Assembly: GCA_001920415.1 (NCBI GenBank)
Contig: MNJR01000011.1
Coordinates: 62,001 to 126,000 of the forward strand
Source of the DNA: Acidobacteria bacterium 13_1_20CM_3_53_8
Lineage (GTDB): Bacteria > Acidobacteriota > Blastocatellia > Pyrinomonadales > Pyrinomonadaceae
DNA: 64,000 bases
Direction: 5' to 3'
The notes under the pieces are model-generated. The model saw only the letters and a program-made list of their open reading frames with translations. It was not told the origin of the DNA and searched no databases. The stretch's first letter is position 1. Every line of letters starts with the position of its first letter. The position numbers were made by a program, and so were the translations under genes. Of the stretch, positions 24,512-33,576 are shown one piece after another.

Positions 24512-25621
24512 TTGATGGACGGCATGAAGAAAGAGCAGCCTGAGAGCGCATTGCAGATGAGGCGAAGAACGAGCGAGAGCACTCGCCACAAGTTGAGCGC
24601 GTTTGCCGGAGCGTTGCTCAAAGAGTGGAAGCGCCTAGGTCTGCCTGCGAGGGATGAGCGCGTGGTTGTAGCCGTGTCGGGCGGGGCGGATTCTGTGGCG
24701 TTGCTGCTGGCTCTGTGCGAGATGGTCAGAGCAGGGCGGCTTGATGTGAAGATAACTGCTGCTCATCTGGATCATGGATTGCGCGGGGCGGTTGGGGCAG
24801 AGGACGCGCGATGGGTGAAGGCTTTGGCAGAAGAGTTTAGTCTGGATTTCAAGATTGGACGCGCCGAGGTGAAGAAGCTGGCTGCTGTGAGTAGAGATAA
24901 TCTTGAGCAGGCTGCGCGCCGCGCGCGTTACGAGTTTCTGATAAAGGCGGCGCGAAAGGTTGGCGCGAGAGTGATAGTGATTGCGCACACTATGGATGAT
25001 CAGGCAGAGACCGTTTTGATGCGATTGATGCGCGGAAGCGGCGCGGAAGGCTTGAGCGGCATGGAGGCCGTGAGCGCTTTTGAAGACAAAGGGGAATTGT
25101 CGCTTGTGCGTCCGCTTCTCAATTGGGCAAGGCGCGCCGACACAGAAGAATACTGCCGCGAGCGCGGCGTGCGCTTCAGGGTGGACGAGATGAACTCGGA
25201 CGAAAATTTCACACGCGTTCGTGTTCGTCGTCAGCTTCTGCCGCTCATGCAGAAATTCAACCCGCGCGTAGTCGAGACAATCTCACGCACAGCATCGCTT
25301 CTATCAGAAGACGCTTCAGCCCTGAACGCTTCCGCCGCAGAGCTACTACGCAGAGCAAGCGAAGAGGCCGAAAATTCATCCAAACCGCCTGCGCTTAGCG
25401 TACAGATTCTGCGCGCTGCTCCTGCCGCCGTGCGAACGCGTGCTCTGAGGCAATGGATTGCAAGGGCGCGCGGGCATCTGCGAAGGCTTGAGTTGGTTCA
25501 CCTGTTGGCCGTTGACGGCCTGCTCGAAGGCGAGCGCGGCGGGCGCATGATAGTGCTCCCCGGGGGCTTGAAAATCTCCCGCCGGAAGCAGAGGCTTGAG
25601 CTTCACACGGAAAAGGGTTGA
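24512..25621 (+). CDS. tilS: tRNA(Ile)-lysidine synthetase
   Basis: A protein of 369 aa. It attaches lysine to C34 of the CAU-anticodon tRNA-Ile with ATP. The N-type PP-loop VVAVSGGADSVALL is at about residues 46-59, followed by AHLDHGLRG, the EQAARRARYEF block and AHTMDDQAETVLMRLMRGSG. The C-terminal substrate domain is shorter than in some homologues. The order tilS-hpt-ftsH-folP is conserved in many bacteria and supports the call. Confidence 0.95.
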   Translation: MMDGMKKEQPESALQMRRRTSESTRHKLSAFAGALLKEWKRLGLPARDERVVVAVSGGADSVALLLALCEMVRAGRLDVKITAAHLDHGLRGAVGAEDARWVKALAEEFSLDFKIGRAEVKKLAAVSRDNLEQAARRARYEFLIKAARKVGARVIVIAHTMDDQAETVLMRLMRGSGAEGLSGMEAVSAFEDKGELSLVRPLLNWARRADTEEYCRERGVRFRVDEMNSDENFTRVRVRRQLLPLMQKFNPRVVETISRTASLLSEDASALNASAAELLRRASEEAENSSKPPALSVQILRAAPAAVRTRALRQWIARARGHLRRLELVHLLAVDGLLEGERGGRMIVLPGGLKISRRKQRLELHTEKG

Positions 25622-25646
25622 AAAAGGTTTTTACGGAGTCTAATAT
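25618..25646 (+). promoter_or_regulatory. Promoter for hpt-ftsH genes
   Basis: TTGAAA (25618-25623), 17 bases, TAATAT (25641-25646). The -35 overlaps the tilS stop. A small stem (GCCGCCT...AGGCGGT, ~25664-25688) would sit at the transcript's 5' end. Confidence 0.7.
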
Positions 25647-25727
25647 TCTTATTGGGTAACCAAGCCGCCTCGAACAATTCGCAGGCGGTTCTTATTTTTG
25701 CAGTTTTTTGGAGAAAAGGGGCTTTCG

Positions 25728-26240
25728 GTGGCCGAAATCAAAGAAGTTTACAGCGCGGCGCACATTGCAGACCGCGTTCAGAATCTGGCGGCTGAGATTG
25801 CGCACGCTTATGAGGGGCGCGACCTAACAATCCTTTCCGCTCCCGAAGAGAGCTTTGTCTTTCTTGCAGACCTGCTGCGCGCATTGAGCGTGCCAGTTAG
25901 AACTGCGTTCCTTCGCTCGAAACATAATTCCCTGGCGGGCGTACAAGACATCTCGTTTACGACCGATACGGATTTGACTAGACGCGATGTGTTGCTGGTC
26001 GAATCGGTGTTGGAGACTGGCGTGCCGCAGGAATATTTGATGAAGCAGTTGCTTGCGCGCGGCGCTGCAACGGTTCGTCTGTGCGTGTTGCTGGATAAAC
26101 CCGACAGTCGGCGCGTAGAGCTTAAACCTGACTGGCGCGCGTTCGAGACGGGCGAGGATTTCCTGTTCGGCTACGGCCTTGGGTTTCAGGGGCGTTTTCA
26201 TGAACTGCCGTTTCTGGCAACGCTTGAAAAGCAAGAATGA
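25728..26240 (+). CDS. hpt: Hypoxanthine phosphoribosyltransferase-like protein
   Basis: A protein of 170 aa with the size and order of type I purine phosphoribosyltransferases and the hpt position between tilS and ftsH. The PRPP-binding loop reads VLLVESVLETG where active enzymes normally have an acidic pair then DTG, so one acidic residue is Ser here and the Asp is Glu. The flexible-loop region (SKHNSLAGVQ) is also unusual. Catalysis with PRPP is therefore uncertain. The GTG at 25728 is chosen for the AAGGGG six bases upstream. Confidence 0.75.
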   Translation: MAEIKEVYSAAHIADRVQNLAAEIAHAYEGRDLTILSAPEESFVFLADLLRALSVPVRTAFLRSKHNSLAGVQDISFTTDTDLTRRDVLLVESVLETGVPQEYLMKQLLARGAATVRLCVLLDKPDSRRVELKPDWRAFETGEDFLFGYGLGFQGRFHELPFLATLEKQE

Positions 26241-26272
26241 AAAAGCAGATGTCAGATGCTGTATGTTAGAAA

Positions 26273-26363
26273 AGTCTGGAGTCTGGAGTCTAGAGTCTGG
26301 AGTCAAAGGCAAAAGCAAAGAAATGTTTTTGACATCGGACTCTAGACTCTAGACTCCAGACTC
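26273..26363. repeat. AGTCTGG heptad palindrome
   Basis: AGTCTGG/AGTCTAG tandem arms with their complement after an A-rich loop, located between hpt and ftsH. Confidence 0.9.
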
Positions 26364-26422
26364 CCTACTTGCTTTTCAGCAACGTGATGGAAGCGCGGGG
26401 CATCTAAAAACTTGCAGTAGCC

Positions 26423-26524
26423 AGCCGGGCCAAACAATGGTTCGCTCCCGGCTCGGCCTGGCGTGATAAGTTTAAAGGGGTTCGGGAGCGACAAATGATG
26501 CCCTGATAGGTTATCATCGGCATC
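26423..26524 (+). promoter_or_regulatory. ftsH leader with mutually exclusive stems
   Basis: AGCCGGG (26423-26429) can pair with CCCGGCT (26447-26453). The overlapping CGCTCCCG (26443-26450) can instead pair with CGGGAGCG (26483-26490). A third stem, GATGCC...GGCATC (26497-26524), ends next to the ribosome site. This arrangement suits translational control or attenuation; the ligand or trigger is unknown. Confidence 0.45.
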
Positions 26525-26544
26525 GGAGGCTTAAGGAAAACATT

Positions 26545-28473
26545 TTGAGTTCTACGGCAAGACAAATCATCTTCTGGCTCTTCATAGTCATAGGCGCGCT
26601 ACTGCTCTACAAGGTCTTTGGCGGCGCTCAGGGCAAGGGCGTTCAGCAGATTGACCAGACCACGCTCGAAAACAAGATTCGCGGCGGCCACATAAAGCAG
26701 CTTACTTTTAAGCAGCAGGAAGCGACCGCCGTTGACGATGGCGGGCAGGAGTATCGCATACCGCTCGCCAACGAATTCGTCAAGCGTGATTTCAATGTGC
26801 TGGCGCGCGAGATAGTTGACGGCAATCCGCGCGTCCCGAAGGTCGAGGATGAAGCTGGCAGCAGTTTCATCTGGCCTATGATATTCAGTTGGGCACCTAT
26901 ACTCTTCATCATAGTCATCTGGATTTTCATGTTGCGCCAGATGCAGTCGGGCGGCAACAAGGCTCTGAGTTTCGGAAAATCGCGCGCCAAGCTTCTCAAT
27001 AACCAGCAGAAGCGCGTCACGTTCAAAGACGTTGCCGGAGTAGAAGAGGCCAAAGAAGAGCTTCAAGAGATAATTGAATTTTTGAAGGAGCCGCAGAAAT
27101 TTCAGAAACTCGGCGGGCGCATACCCAAAGGCGTTCTGATGATGGGGCCTCCGGGAACGGGAAAGACGCTTCTGGCTCGCGCCATTGCTGGCGAAGCCAA
27201 CGTCCCGTTCTTCTCAATATCAGGTTCGGATTTCGTTGAAATGTTCGTGGGCGTAGGCGCTTCACGCGTGCGCGACCTCTTCGAGCAGGGCAAGAAGAAT
27301 GCGCCGTGCATCATCTTCATTGACGAGATTGATGCAGTGGGGCGTCACAGAGGCGCAGGTCTTGGCGGCGGGCACGACGAACGCGAGCAGACCCTTAATC
27401 AGTTGTTAGTCGAAATGGACGGCTTCGAGTCGAACGACGGAGTTATACTGATTGCTTCGACCAACCGACCGGATGTTCTAGACCCCGCTCTGCTACGCCC
27501 CGGAAGATTTGACCGTCGCGTAGTAGTCTCTCGCCCGGACGTTCGCGGGCGCGAAGGCATACTCAAAGTCCACACACGAAAAATTCCTCTGGGCGAAGAC
27601 GTTGACATCTCTGTTATAGCTCGCGGCACGCCGGGTTTTACGGGCGCTGACCTTGCGAATCTTGTGAACGAGGCTGCGCTAAACGCCGCGCGTTACAACA
27701 AGAAGATTGTCATGATGACGGACTTCGAGCTTGCAAAAGACAAAGTGCTCATGGGCGCTGAGCGCAAATCAATGGTTATCTCGAACGAGGAGAAGCGCGT
27801 CACTGCTTATCATGAAGCAGGCCATACGCTCGTAGGATTGAAAGTCCCGAACGCTGATCCAGTTCACAAGGTGACGATAATCCCGCGCGGCATGGCTCTG
27901 GGCGTGACGCAGCAGTTGCCCGAAGGCGACCGTCACAACTACACGAAAGAATATTTGTTGGGTCAAATCTCCATATTGATGGGAGGCCGACTCGCAGAAG
28001 AAATCTTTCTGGACAACATCACAACCGGCGCTTCGAACGACATCGAACGCGCTACGGAGCTCGCCCGCGCAATGGTCTGCGAGTACGGAATGTCTGAGTT
28101 GGGGCCGCTGACCTTCGGCAAGAAGGAGGAGCAAATCTTTCTTGGACGAGAGATAGCGCAGCACAGAGACTTTTCGGAAGACACAGCCATCAAGATTGAT
28201 CAGGAAGTGAAGAAGATAGTCTCGGATCAATACCAGCGCGCACGCGCCATCATTGAAGAGAACCGCGACACGATGGTTCGTCTGGCCGAAGCGCTGCTTG
28301 AGCGCGAAACGCTCGACGGCGTGCAGATTCGCCGCATCGTCGCTGACCTCCCGCTCGAAGACGACGGGCAGGAAGCAGCTTCGGGCGACAACGAGCGCCC
28401 GCAAGCCAAAGAGCCTGCCGCAAAGCCTTTGAAGCCTATACTGCCGCCGATAACAGGCCCTGCGACAGCCTGA
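26545..28473 (+). CDS. ftsH: ATP-dependent zinc metalloprotease FtsH
   Basis: An inner-membrane protease of 642 aa that degrades misfolded and regulatory membrane proteins. Membrane spans are at about residues 7-24 and 110-130 with a periplasmic domain between. The AAA module has Walker A GPPGTGKT (201-208), Walker [10 protein letters not shown] and the SRH region [19 protein letters not shown]. The zinc site HEAGH is at 423-427. It starts at TTG (26545) after AAGGA. The tail is Pro/Ala-rich. Confidence 0.97.
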   Translation: MSSTARQIIFWLFIVIGALLLYKVFGGAQGKGVQQIDQTTLENKIRGGHIKQLTFKQQEATAVDDGGQEYRIPLANEFVKRDFNVLAREIVDGNPRVPKVEDEAGSSFIWPMIFSWAPILFIIVIWIFMLRQMQSGGNKALSFGKSRAKLLNNQQKRVTFKDVAGVEEAKEELQEIIEFLKEPQKFQKLGGRIPKGVLMMGPPGTGKTLLARAIAGEANVPFFSISGSDFVEMFVGVGASRVRDLFEQGKKNAPCIIFIDEIDAVGRHRGAGLGGGHDEREQTLNQLLVEMDGFESNDGVILIASTNRPDVLDPALLRPGRFDRRVVVSRPDVRGREGILKVHTRKIPLGEDVDISVIARGTPGFTGADLANLVNEAALNAARYNKKIVMMTDFELAKDKVLMGAERKSMVISNEEKRVTAYHEAGHTLVGLKVPNADPVHKVTIIPRGMALGVTQQLPEGDRHNYTKEYLLGQISILMGGRLAEEIFLDNITTGASNDIERATELARAMVCEYGMSELGPLTFGKKEEQIFLGREIAQHRDFSEDTAIKIDQEVKKIVSDQYQRARAIIEENRDTMVRLAEALLERETLDGVQIRRIVADLPLEDDGQEAASGDNERPQAKEPAAKPLKPILPPITGPATA

Positions 28474-28593
28474 AGGAAAGGCAAAAGGTAAAAGTAAAAA
28501 GGCAAAAGTTAGGAAGGCGTTCAACCTTCTTCACTTTTGCCTTTTTACTTCTACCTTTTGCCTTCTTCAGTTTGCCTTTTTACTTTTGACTTT
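28474..28593. repeat. AAAAGGC/AAAAGTA heptad palindrome
   Basis: Tandem AAAAGGT, AAAAGTA and AAAAGGC arms and their complements run right up to the folP ATG. Confidence 0.88.
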
Positions 28594-28595
28594 TT

Positions 28596-29465
28596 ATGAC
28601 GCATGAATGGAAACTTGCGCGACGCACACTTCTGTTGGGAGAGCGCACGCTTTTGATGGGCGTGCTCAACGTGACGCCGGATAGCTTCAGCGACGGCGGA
28701 GAGTTTTTCTCTCTTGATAGAGCATTGGCGCACGCCGAAGAGATGGTTAATGAGGGGGCGGACATCCTGGACATTGGCGGCGAGTCAACACGACCGGGGC
28801 TGAAACCTGTTGAGGCAGAGGAAGAGAAGCGCCGCGTGCTGCCTGTGATCGAGCGGCTGGCTGATCGCATAAAAATTCCGATTTCGATTGACACGACGAA
28901 AGCGGCTGTAGCGCGCGCGGCGCTTGACGCTGGCGCTGAAATAGTCAACGACATTTCAGGTCTGCGCTTCGATCCTCGGATTGCTGACGAAGCGGCGCGC
29001 TCACGTGCTGGACTCGTACTGATGCATTCGCGCGGAACTTTAGAGACGATGCACAAGCTTGAGCCTGTGCCGGATATTTTCAATGAAATTGTCGGCAGCT
29101 TGACCAACAGCATAGAGGAAGCCGAGCGACGGGGCGTTGCGCGTGAACGCATAGCGCTTGACCCCGGTATAGGTTTCAGTAAAAGCCCCGAACAGAATCT
29201 GGAACTGGTGGCAAGGCTGGACAAACTCGTCCAAAAATTTCCAGACTTTCCTGTTCTCATAGGCACGTCGCGCAAATCTTTCATAGGCCGACTGCTCGGC
29301 GGCGCGCCCGCGCCTTCTCGCCTTCACGGCACTATGGCGACCGTTACCGTTGCTGTCCTCAGAGGCGCTCACATCGTTCGAGTGCATGACGTTAAGGCCG
29401 CACACGAGACCGTGCGCGTTGCTGATATGGTTAAGAGAGCGCTTGCAGAGGAGCGAGCGGTTTGA
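28596..29465 (+). CDS. folP: Dihydropteroate synthase
   Basis: A TIM-barrel enzyme of 289 aa that joins p-aminobenzoate to dihydropterin pyrophosphate. It carries the diagnostic LMGVLNVTPDSFSDGG (~residues 20-35), GADILDIGGESTRPG and the C-terminal RVHDV. No ribosome site is visible because the upstream palindrome ends 2 bases before the ATG. Translation may depend on coupling or on an unstructured U-rich stretch. Confidence 0.96.
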   Translation: MTHEWKLARRTLLLGERTLLMGVLNVTPDSFSDGGEFFSLDRALAHAEEMVNEGADILDIGGESTRPGLKPVEAEEEKRRVLPVIERLADRIKIPISIDTTKAAVARAALDAGAEIVNDISGLRFDPRIADEAARSRAGLVLMHSRGTLETMHKLEPVPDIFNEIVGSLTNSIEEAERRGVARERIALDPGIGFSKSPEQNLELVARLDKLVQKFPDFPVLIGTSRKSFIGRLLGGAPAPSRLHGTMATVTVAVLRGAHIVRVHDVKAAHETVRVADMVKRALAEERAV

Positions 29466-29573
29466 CACGCGCAAGGTTTGGTTCTTATCATCGCCCTTCT
29501 TTCTAAGCGACAGAGGCTATTTCAAAACCGAAAGCAATCACTCAACGCAAAGACCGCAGTGGGGAAGTAAGGG

Positions 29574-30128
29574 ATGACCTTTTTTCAAAAAGCGTGGCGC
29601 GCCGTTGCGCTTCTGACTATGCTCTCGTTCGTCTCAGGATTCGCGGAATGCTACAAGCCTGTGACGAACAACCGGCTGCCCAACAATATACGCACAATCG
29701 CAGTGCCAGCTTTTCAGAACAACGCCATACGCTACAAGATCGAAACGCGTTTTACGGATGCAGTGATACGCGAATTGATTCATCGCGGGCGTGACGTGCG
29801 TGTACAGTCTGAGACGGAAGGCGCAGACGCAGTGATTGACGGCGTGATAAAGAACTTCGGATTCACGGGCGTGCTTCTCGATAGCAGCGGGCGAGCGCGA
29901 ATCTTCGAGGTCACTATTAACGCCGCCGTAACTGTGCGCGACCAGCGCGAGAACCACGTGCTCTACGATAACCAGAACTTCACGTTTCGCGGCGACTTCG
30001 AATTCGCAAGCGACCCGCGCACATTCTTCAACGAGGAAGACCCTGCTGTGCAACGAATAGCGCGCCAGTTCGCTGAATCCGTAGTCTCCACGCTCATCAA
30101 CGGCTTCGGAGTGAACAACGCCAGATGA
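29574..30128 (+). CDS. lptE: LptE-like LPS-assembly protein
   Basis: A protein of 184 aa with an N-terminal hydrophobic segment ending GFAEC. That is an imperfect lipobox, so lipidation is likely but not certain. The IRTIAVPAFQNNAIRYKIE and FTDAVIRELIHRG stretches are typical of the LptE fold that plugs LptD in the outer membrane. It overlaps holA by 4 bases, a common lptE-holA pairing. Confidence 0.82.
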   Translation: MTFFQKAWRAVALLTMLSFVSGFAECYKPVTNNRLPNNIRTIAVPAFQNNAIRYKIETRFTDAVIRELIHRGRDVRVQSETEGADAVIDGVIKNFGFTGVLLDSSGRARIFEVTINAAVTVRDQRENHVLYDNQNFTFRGDFEFASDPRTFFNEEDPAVQRIARQFAESVVSTLINGFGVNNAR

Positions 30129-31141
30129 GTTTGCGAGACAAAGAAGACCTGCGGCGCGCGCTACGCCAGAAGCAGATTGACCCGCTCTATCTGCTCTTCG
30201 GCGGCGAGAGTTATTTGCGCGACCTTGCAGCGAAAGCAATCACAGAAGAAGTTCTGCGCAATGCTCCGCTACGCGAGTTCAACGAATCCTCTTACAGTCT
30301 CTTGAACACAGACGTGCAGCAGGCGATTGCCGCAGCAGAGCAGTTGCCTATGATGTCTGGCCGCCGTGTGGTGCGCGTCAGTGATTTCACGAAATTGAAC
30401 GAGGCTGACGAAGCGGCGCTTGTGCGTTATGTTTCGCGCCCGGTCGAGTCAAGCGTCGTTATCTTCGTCGCAGATGATTTGGACAAGAGACGACGGCTTA
30501 CTAAGACTTTGATTGACGCTTGCGTTGCGGTGGAATTCGCGCCGCTTACGGACGCAGAGCTTGGAGTTTGGGCCAAAGGCCGTCTGAAGGATTTGAAAGT
30601 CGAGACGGACGAGCGCACGCTTCATCACATCGTTGCGCTTGTGGGAAGCGACGTGCGCTTGCTCTCGAACGAGCTTGAGAAGCTTGCTACTGCGGCTGCT
30701 GATACTGGCTTTATCACTATGAAAATGGTTGACGAGCTTGTTGGACGGGCGCGCACGCTCTCGAATTTCGAGTTGACAGATCATCTCATCTCGCGCGACC
30801 GTAAGCGCTCTCTACAGATTCTGCGACGCCTGTTGGATGACGGCGCGGAGCCTGTCATGCTCATAGGATTGATTGCGAGCAACTATCATCGTCTTGCTCT
30901 AGCCAAAGAGTTGATGTCGCGCCAGGCTGGCAAGGACGAGGTTTTCCGTCTGGTCAGCATGCCTTTCAGCAAGCGCGAAGATTTTCTAGCCACTGCGCGA
31001 CGCAGCGATGCAAAAGCTCTTGCGCGAAGCCTTGAGCGCATAGCCGCCGCAGACCTCGCCATCAAAACCTCTCTGGGAGGCGGAGGCGCGTCGGGCGCGC
31101 GTCTTCAACTCGAAATGCTCGTCTGTGAGCTTTCCGCGTAA
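30125..31141 (+). CDS. holA: DNA polymerase III delta subunit
   Basis: A clamp-loader subunit of 338 aa that opens the beta clamp. The early LYLLFGGESYLRD, middle VIFVADDLDKRR and C-terminal helical collar (MPFSKREDF, LAIKTSLGG) match HolA. It is the last gene of the run and is followed by a CTTTGCG palindrome. Confidence 0.9.
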   Translation: MSLRDKEDLRRALRQKQIDPLYLLFGGESYLRDLAAKAITEEVLRNAPLREFNESSYSLLNTDVQQAIAAAEQLPMMSGRRVVRVSDFTKLNEADEAALVRYVSRPVESSVVIFVADDLDKRRRLTKTLIDACVAVEFAPLTDAELGVWAKGRLKDLKVETDERTLHHIVALVGSDVRLLSNELEKLATAAADTGFITMKMVDELVGRARTLSNFELTDHLISRDRKRSLQILRRLLDDGAEPVMLIGLIASNYHRLALAKELMSRQAGKDEVFRLVSMPFSKREDFLATARRSDAKALARSLERIAAADLAIKTSLGGGGASGARLQLEMLVCELSA

Positions 31142-31175
31142 TTCCGATTTCAAAACTGTCAGTAACTAATCAACC

Positions 31176-31298
31176 CTTTGCGAGCTTATCTCTTATCTTT
31201 GCGCCTTTGCGTGAACCCTCAATTCACATGAATCTTTAGTGTTAAGAAAATTGTAGTTTCTCGCAAAGGCGCAAAGTAAAATGCTTAAGCTCGCAAAG
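31176..31298. repeat. CTTTGCG-family palindrome
   Basis: The arms CTTTGCGAGCTTAT...TTTGCGTGAACCCTCAA and TTTCTCGCAAAGGCGCAAAG...CTTAAGCTCGCAAAG surround a ~40-base loop. Confidence 0.85.
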
Positions 31299-31320
31299 GG
31301 GTTCTGAATGAATTTTAAGC

Positions 31321-31782
31321 TCAAATTGCGGGCGGGACGCCTGCGCTCCCGGCGGAATCCAGTGGCTTCAAATCAGGCTCGACCCAGCCGAGCCTAGCCT
31401 CGTCTGAACTGATAAGCTCCTGACTGTAATACTCGAAGATGAGTTTAGAATTTCCATAAATTCCGATCATCTCATTGACGACATCTGCGAGCGCACGTCC
31501 TTCGCCCGCACGGTCTAGAAATTTTCGGGCGAGTTTCACCCAGAAGAGCGTAATCGTCTCGTGGTATTTTTGGCGGTCAACCGCGTGAGCATCAAGAAAT
31601 TTGTAGAGTCCGGCGCGCATGCGCTCCGCAGCCTCATGCTCCTTCATCTTCGTCAGGTAAAAAGAGACAACTGCCAGATGATCGCTATGGCTGAATCTTT
31701 CAGGCTCTAACTCGCAGGACTCGAACCCGCGCACGAGTTCTTCAACTTCACTATCGCTCTTGAAATAAGATTCCACAGCCAT
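31321..31782 (-). CDS. Conserved hypothetical protein (F-x-H-x-x-H-L motif)
   Basis: A protein of 153 aa. It has ERFSHSDHLAVVSFYL near residue 32 and KYHETITLFW near residue 92. These His-rich motifs recur in a family of unknown function. The sequence is helical with no signal peptide. The last residues (SAGVPPAI) look like translation of a dispersed GC-rich repeat, so the original C-terminus was probably near 140. Confidence 0.65.
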   Translation of the reverse strand: MAVESYFKSDSEVEELVRGFESCELEPERFSHSDHLAVVSFYLTKMKEHEAAERMRAGLYKFLDAHAVDRQKYHETITLFWVKLARKFLDRAGEGRALADVVNEMIGIYGNSKLIFEYYSQELISSDEARLGWVEPDLKPLDSAGSAGVPPAI

Positions 31783-31807
31783 ATTGTGTCTCCTTTGAAA
31801 GACAAAA

Positions 31808-31847
31808 AGCGAGGCGAACCGAGTTTTTGTACTCGATTCGCCTCGCT
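31808..31847 (-). terminator. rpsT terminator
   Basis: A 16-base stem (AGCGAGGCGAACCGAG with one mismatch) and, on the minus strand, a CTTTTTGTC tail 25 bases after the rpsT stop. Confidence 0.85.
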
Positions 31848-31871
31848 CCCTGCGTTAAATTTGAAAACCGC

Positions 31872-32135
31872 TTACTTCGCCGCTCGATTAACGCGCGTGG
31901 TGAGCCGCGATTTGTGGCGCGCCGCAGCGTTCTTGTGAAGCACACCCTTCTGCACGGCCTTGTCAATCGTAGAAATCGTTTCTGGCAGAAGCTGGTTCAC
32001 ATCGTCGCCGCCACCTGAGAGCGCCTCGCGCAGCTTTCTGACAGATGTGCGAAGGCTACTGCGATTGCTTCGATTAATGTCGCGCCGCTTCTCGTTTTGG
32101 CGCACGCGCTTTTCGGCTGATTTATGGTTCGGCAT
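31872..32135 (-). CDS. rpsT: 30S ribosomal protein S20
   Basis: An 87-aa, very basic helical protein that binds 16S rRNA early in 30S assembly. The start MPNHKSAEKRVRQNEKRR and the HKNAAARHKSRL segment are diagnostic. It is monocistronic with its own consensus promoter and terminator. A small AGACAA...TTGTCT inverted repeat lies in the leader (32183-32198). Confidence 0.96.
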   Translation of the reverse strand: MPNHKSAEKRVRQNEKRRDINRSNRSSLRTSVRKLREALSGGGDDVNQLLPETISTIDKAVQKGVLHKNAAARHKSRLTTRVNRAAK

Positions 32136-32215
32136 AGAAAAACTCTCTTCTTATCTTTTCTGAATTAGTAACTGCTACTCACAGACAAGAATTTGTCTAC
32201 GAGCGCAAAGGAAAA

Positions 32216-32244
32216 AGTATAGGGTTCACGTGCAAGGGTGTCAA
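32216..32244 (-). promoter_or_regulatory. rpsT consensus promoter
   Basis: On the minus strand: TTGACA (32239-32244), a 17-base spacer and TATACT (32216-32221), about 80 bases before the ATG. Confidence 0.88.
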
Positions 32245-32293
32245 GGCGAGAGCTTTTGCGAAACAGGGACTATTCATTCTTGAAAGAAGAAAG

Positions 32294-32509
32294 AGTTATC
32301 CACTAAATCACACGAAACAACACGAAACGAGCTAGATGAAATTCGTGTCGTTTCGTGTGATTTAGAGCGGTTTGCGTTTGTGTTTACCCCGTTACGTTTA
32401 GAGGAGGGCTATGCCCTCCGGTTCTATCTGCGATGTAATTCGTGGCGGCGGGCATAGCCCTCCTCTAAACCCTTGGTAAATTGATTTGCAAACTGCTCTA
32501 GTGGATAGC
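32294..32509. repeat. ACACGAA-family palindrome interrupted in its arm
   Basis: The left arm is TTATCCACTAAATCACACG. The right arm CGTGTGATTTA is separated from its remainder (GTGGATA) by the MITE 32365-32498. Confidence 0.85.
32365..32498. mobile_element. TA-flanked MITE with GAGGAGGGC core
   Basis: The ends are GAGCGGTTTGC and GCAAACTGCTC. TA at 32363-32364 and 32499-32500 reads as a duplicated target. The core is a palindrome with arms GTTTAGAGGAGGGCTATGCC. Removing the element and one TA restores a continuous ACACGAA arm. Confidence 0.82.
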
Positions 32510-32581
32510 TTTTCCGCTCTGGCGGGAAAATCCTGTTGTAGAAATAGAGAATGAATAGTCTCTGCTTTTGCGAAAAATGAT

Positions 32582-33001
32582 TTACGGTGGGAAGCTCATG
32601 CGCCTCAAGATGTCTTGGAATCTGGGGTCTGAACGCAGGCTTTGGAACTCGTGTATGCTCATGATGAGTGTTAGGCTAGAGGAGTGCACCTGATAAGCCT
32701 TCTCTAGCCATGCTAAAGCCTGATCCCTCTCGTCCATCGCCGCGTAGATCGCCGCTATGTTTATAAAAAGGTAGTCGTGCCCTTCTAGTGCCGATAGCCT
32801 CTTCAATTTATCGAGTATCCTGACAGCTTCATCCCTGTTGCCCATTTCGGCGTACGCTAATGCTAACAGCGCGTCAACTCTCGGGTCGTCTGGCGAAAGT
32901 TCCTTCTCTTTTCGGAATTCCGCGAAAGCCTCTTCGTACTTCTTCTGGCGTAAATAAATAAGGCCGATGAAATAGTGCACCAATTGTCTATTTGGCTCTA
33001 A
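32582..33001 (-). pseudogene. C-terminal remnant of a TPR protein
   Basis: About 133-139 codons of tetratricopeptide repeat sequence (YFIGLIYLRQKKYEEAFAEF, DEAVRILDKLK, DQALAWLEKAY) end in RSDPRFQDILRRM, the usual tail of large bacterial kinase- or cyclase-linked TPR proteins. The frame enters in mid-repeat (EPNRQLVHYF). A stop lies at 33002-33004, exactly beside the end of a small inverted-repeat element. The regulatory N-terminus is missing, so this is most likely a decayed fragment. Confidence 0.7.
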
Positions 33002-33004
33002 CTA

Positions 33005-33100
33005 GCCTTGCACAAAAAGTCAAAAATGCTACCAGCAATAGGCGTGCGATTAACCTTGACCGCTAAATGCTGTTGATGCAGCCGACTTTTTGTGCAAAGC
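33005..33100. repeat. MITE-like element with ~17-bp inverted ends
   Basis: The ends are GCCTTGCACAAAAAGTC and GACTTTTTGTGCAAAGC (one mismatch). It adjoins the truncated TPR gene and probably marks its break point. Confidence 0.6.
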
Positions 33101-33576
33101 CACTCCGTGATACGAGAGCGGCTTGTTGATTCGTTTCGCTCTCATTGCCGGAGCTTAGTCGCGTGTTGGTCTTTGCGGTGAGTAGCTATGAATGCACTCG
33201 CGGTCGAAGACGCCAGTGCCGATGACAATGTGGAACAAAAATTTGTTCCGCTCGCGTTGGCTCTAAAATTTCAGTTCGCTTGAATAGAGCCAACGCGAGC
33301 AAGCGCCTGTTGAATCCAAAGAGGTCACTACACGATTAATTTCTTTTAAGGACGTAGGTCGTGATACAAATAGCGCTAAGGCAGACCGTACGAGAACGAT
33401 ATGCGGCTTTGACCCGGAAGCCAACCGGCCATACACATTCTTACTGCCTTTGCGCTAGTAAGCTCGGCTCTATTTGCATCACAATCAGACTGACAGGTTC
33501 AGAGCCATCTTGAACCCGTCGTTCATGCCGGTCGCTTTACCACCACTGCCAAACTGAGAAGGAGAGTTTTACCCCC
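33101..33576. other. Gene-free stretch with two inverted repeats
   Basis: 33250-33300: perfect 16-base arms GCTCGCGTTGGCTCTA and complement. 33362-33482: arms TGATACAAATAG and CTATTTGCATCA, with a nested GGCAG...CTGCC. No gene was recognised. Confidence 0.6.
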
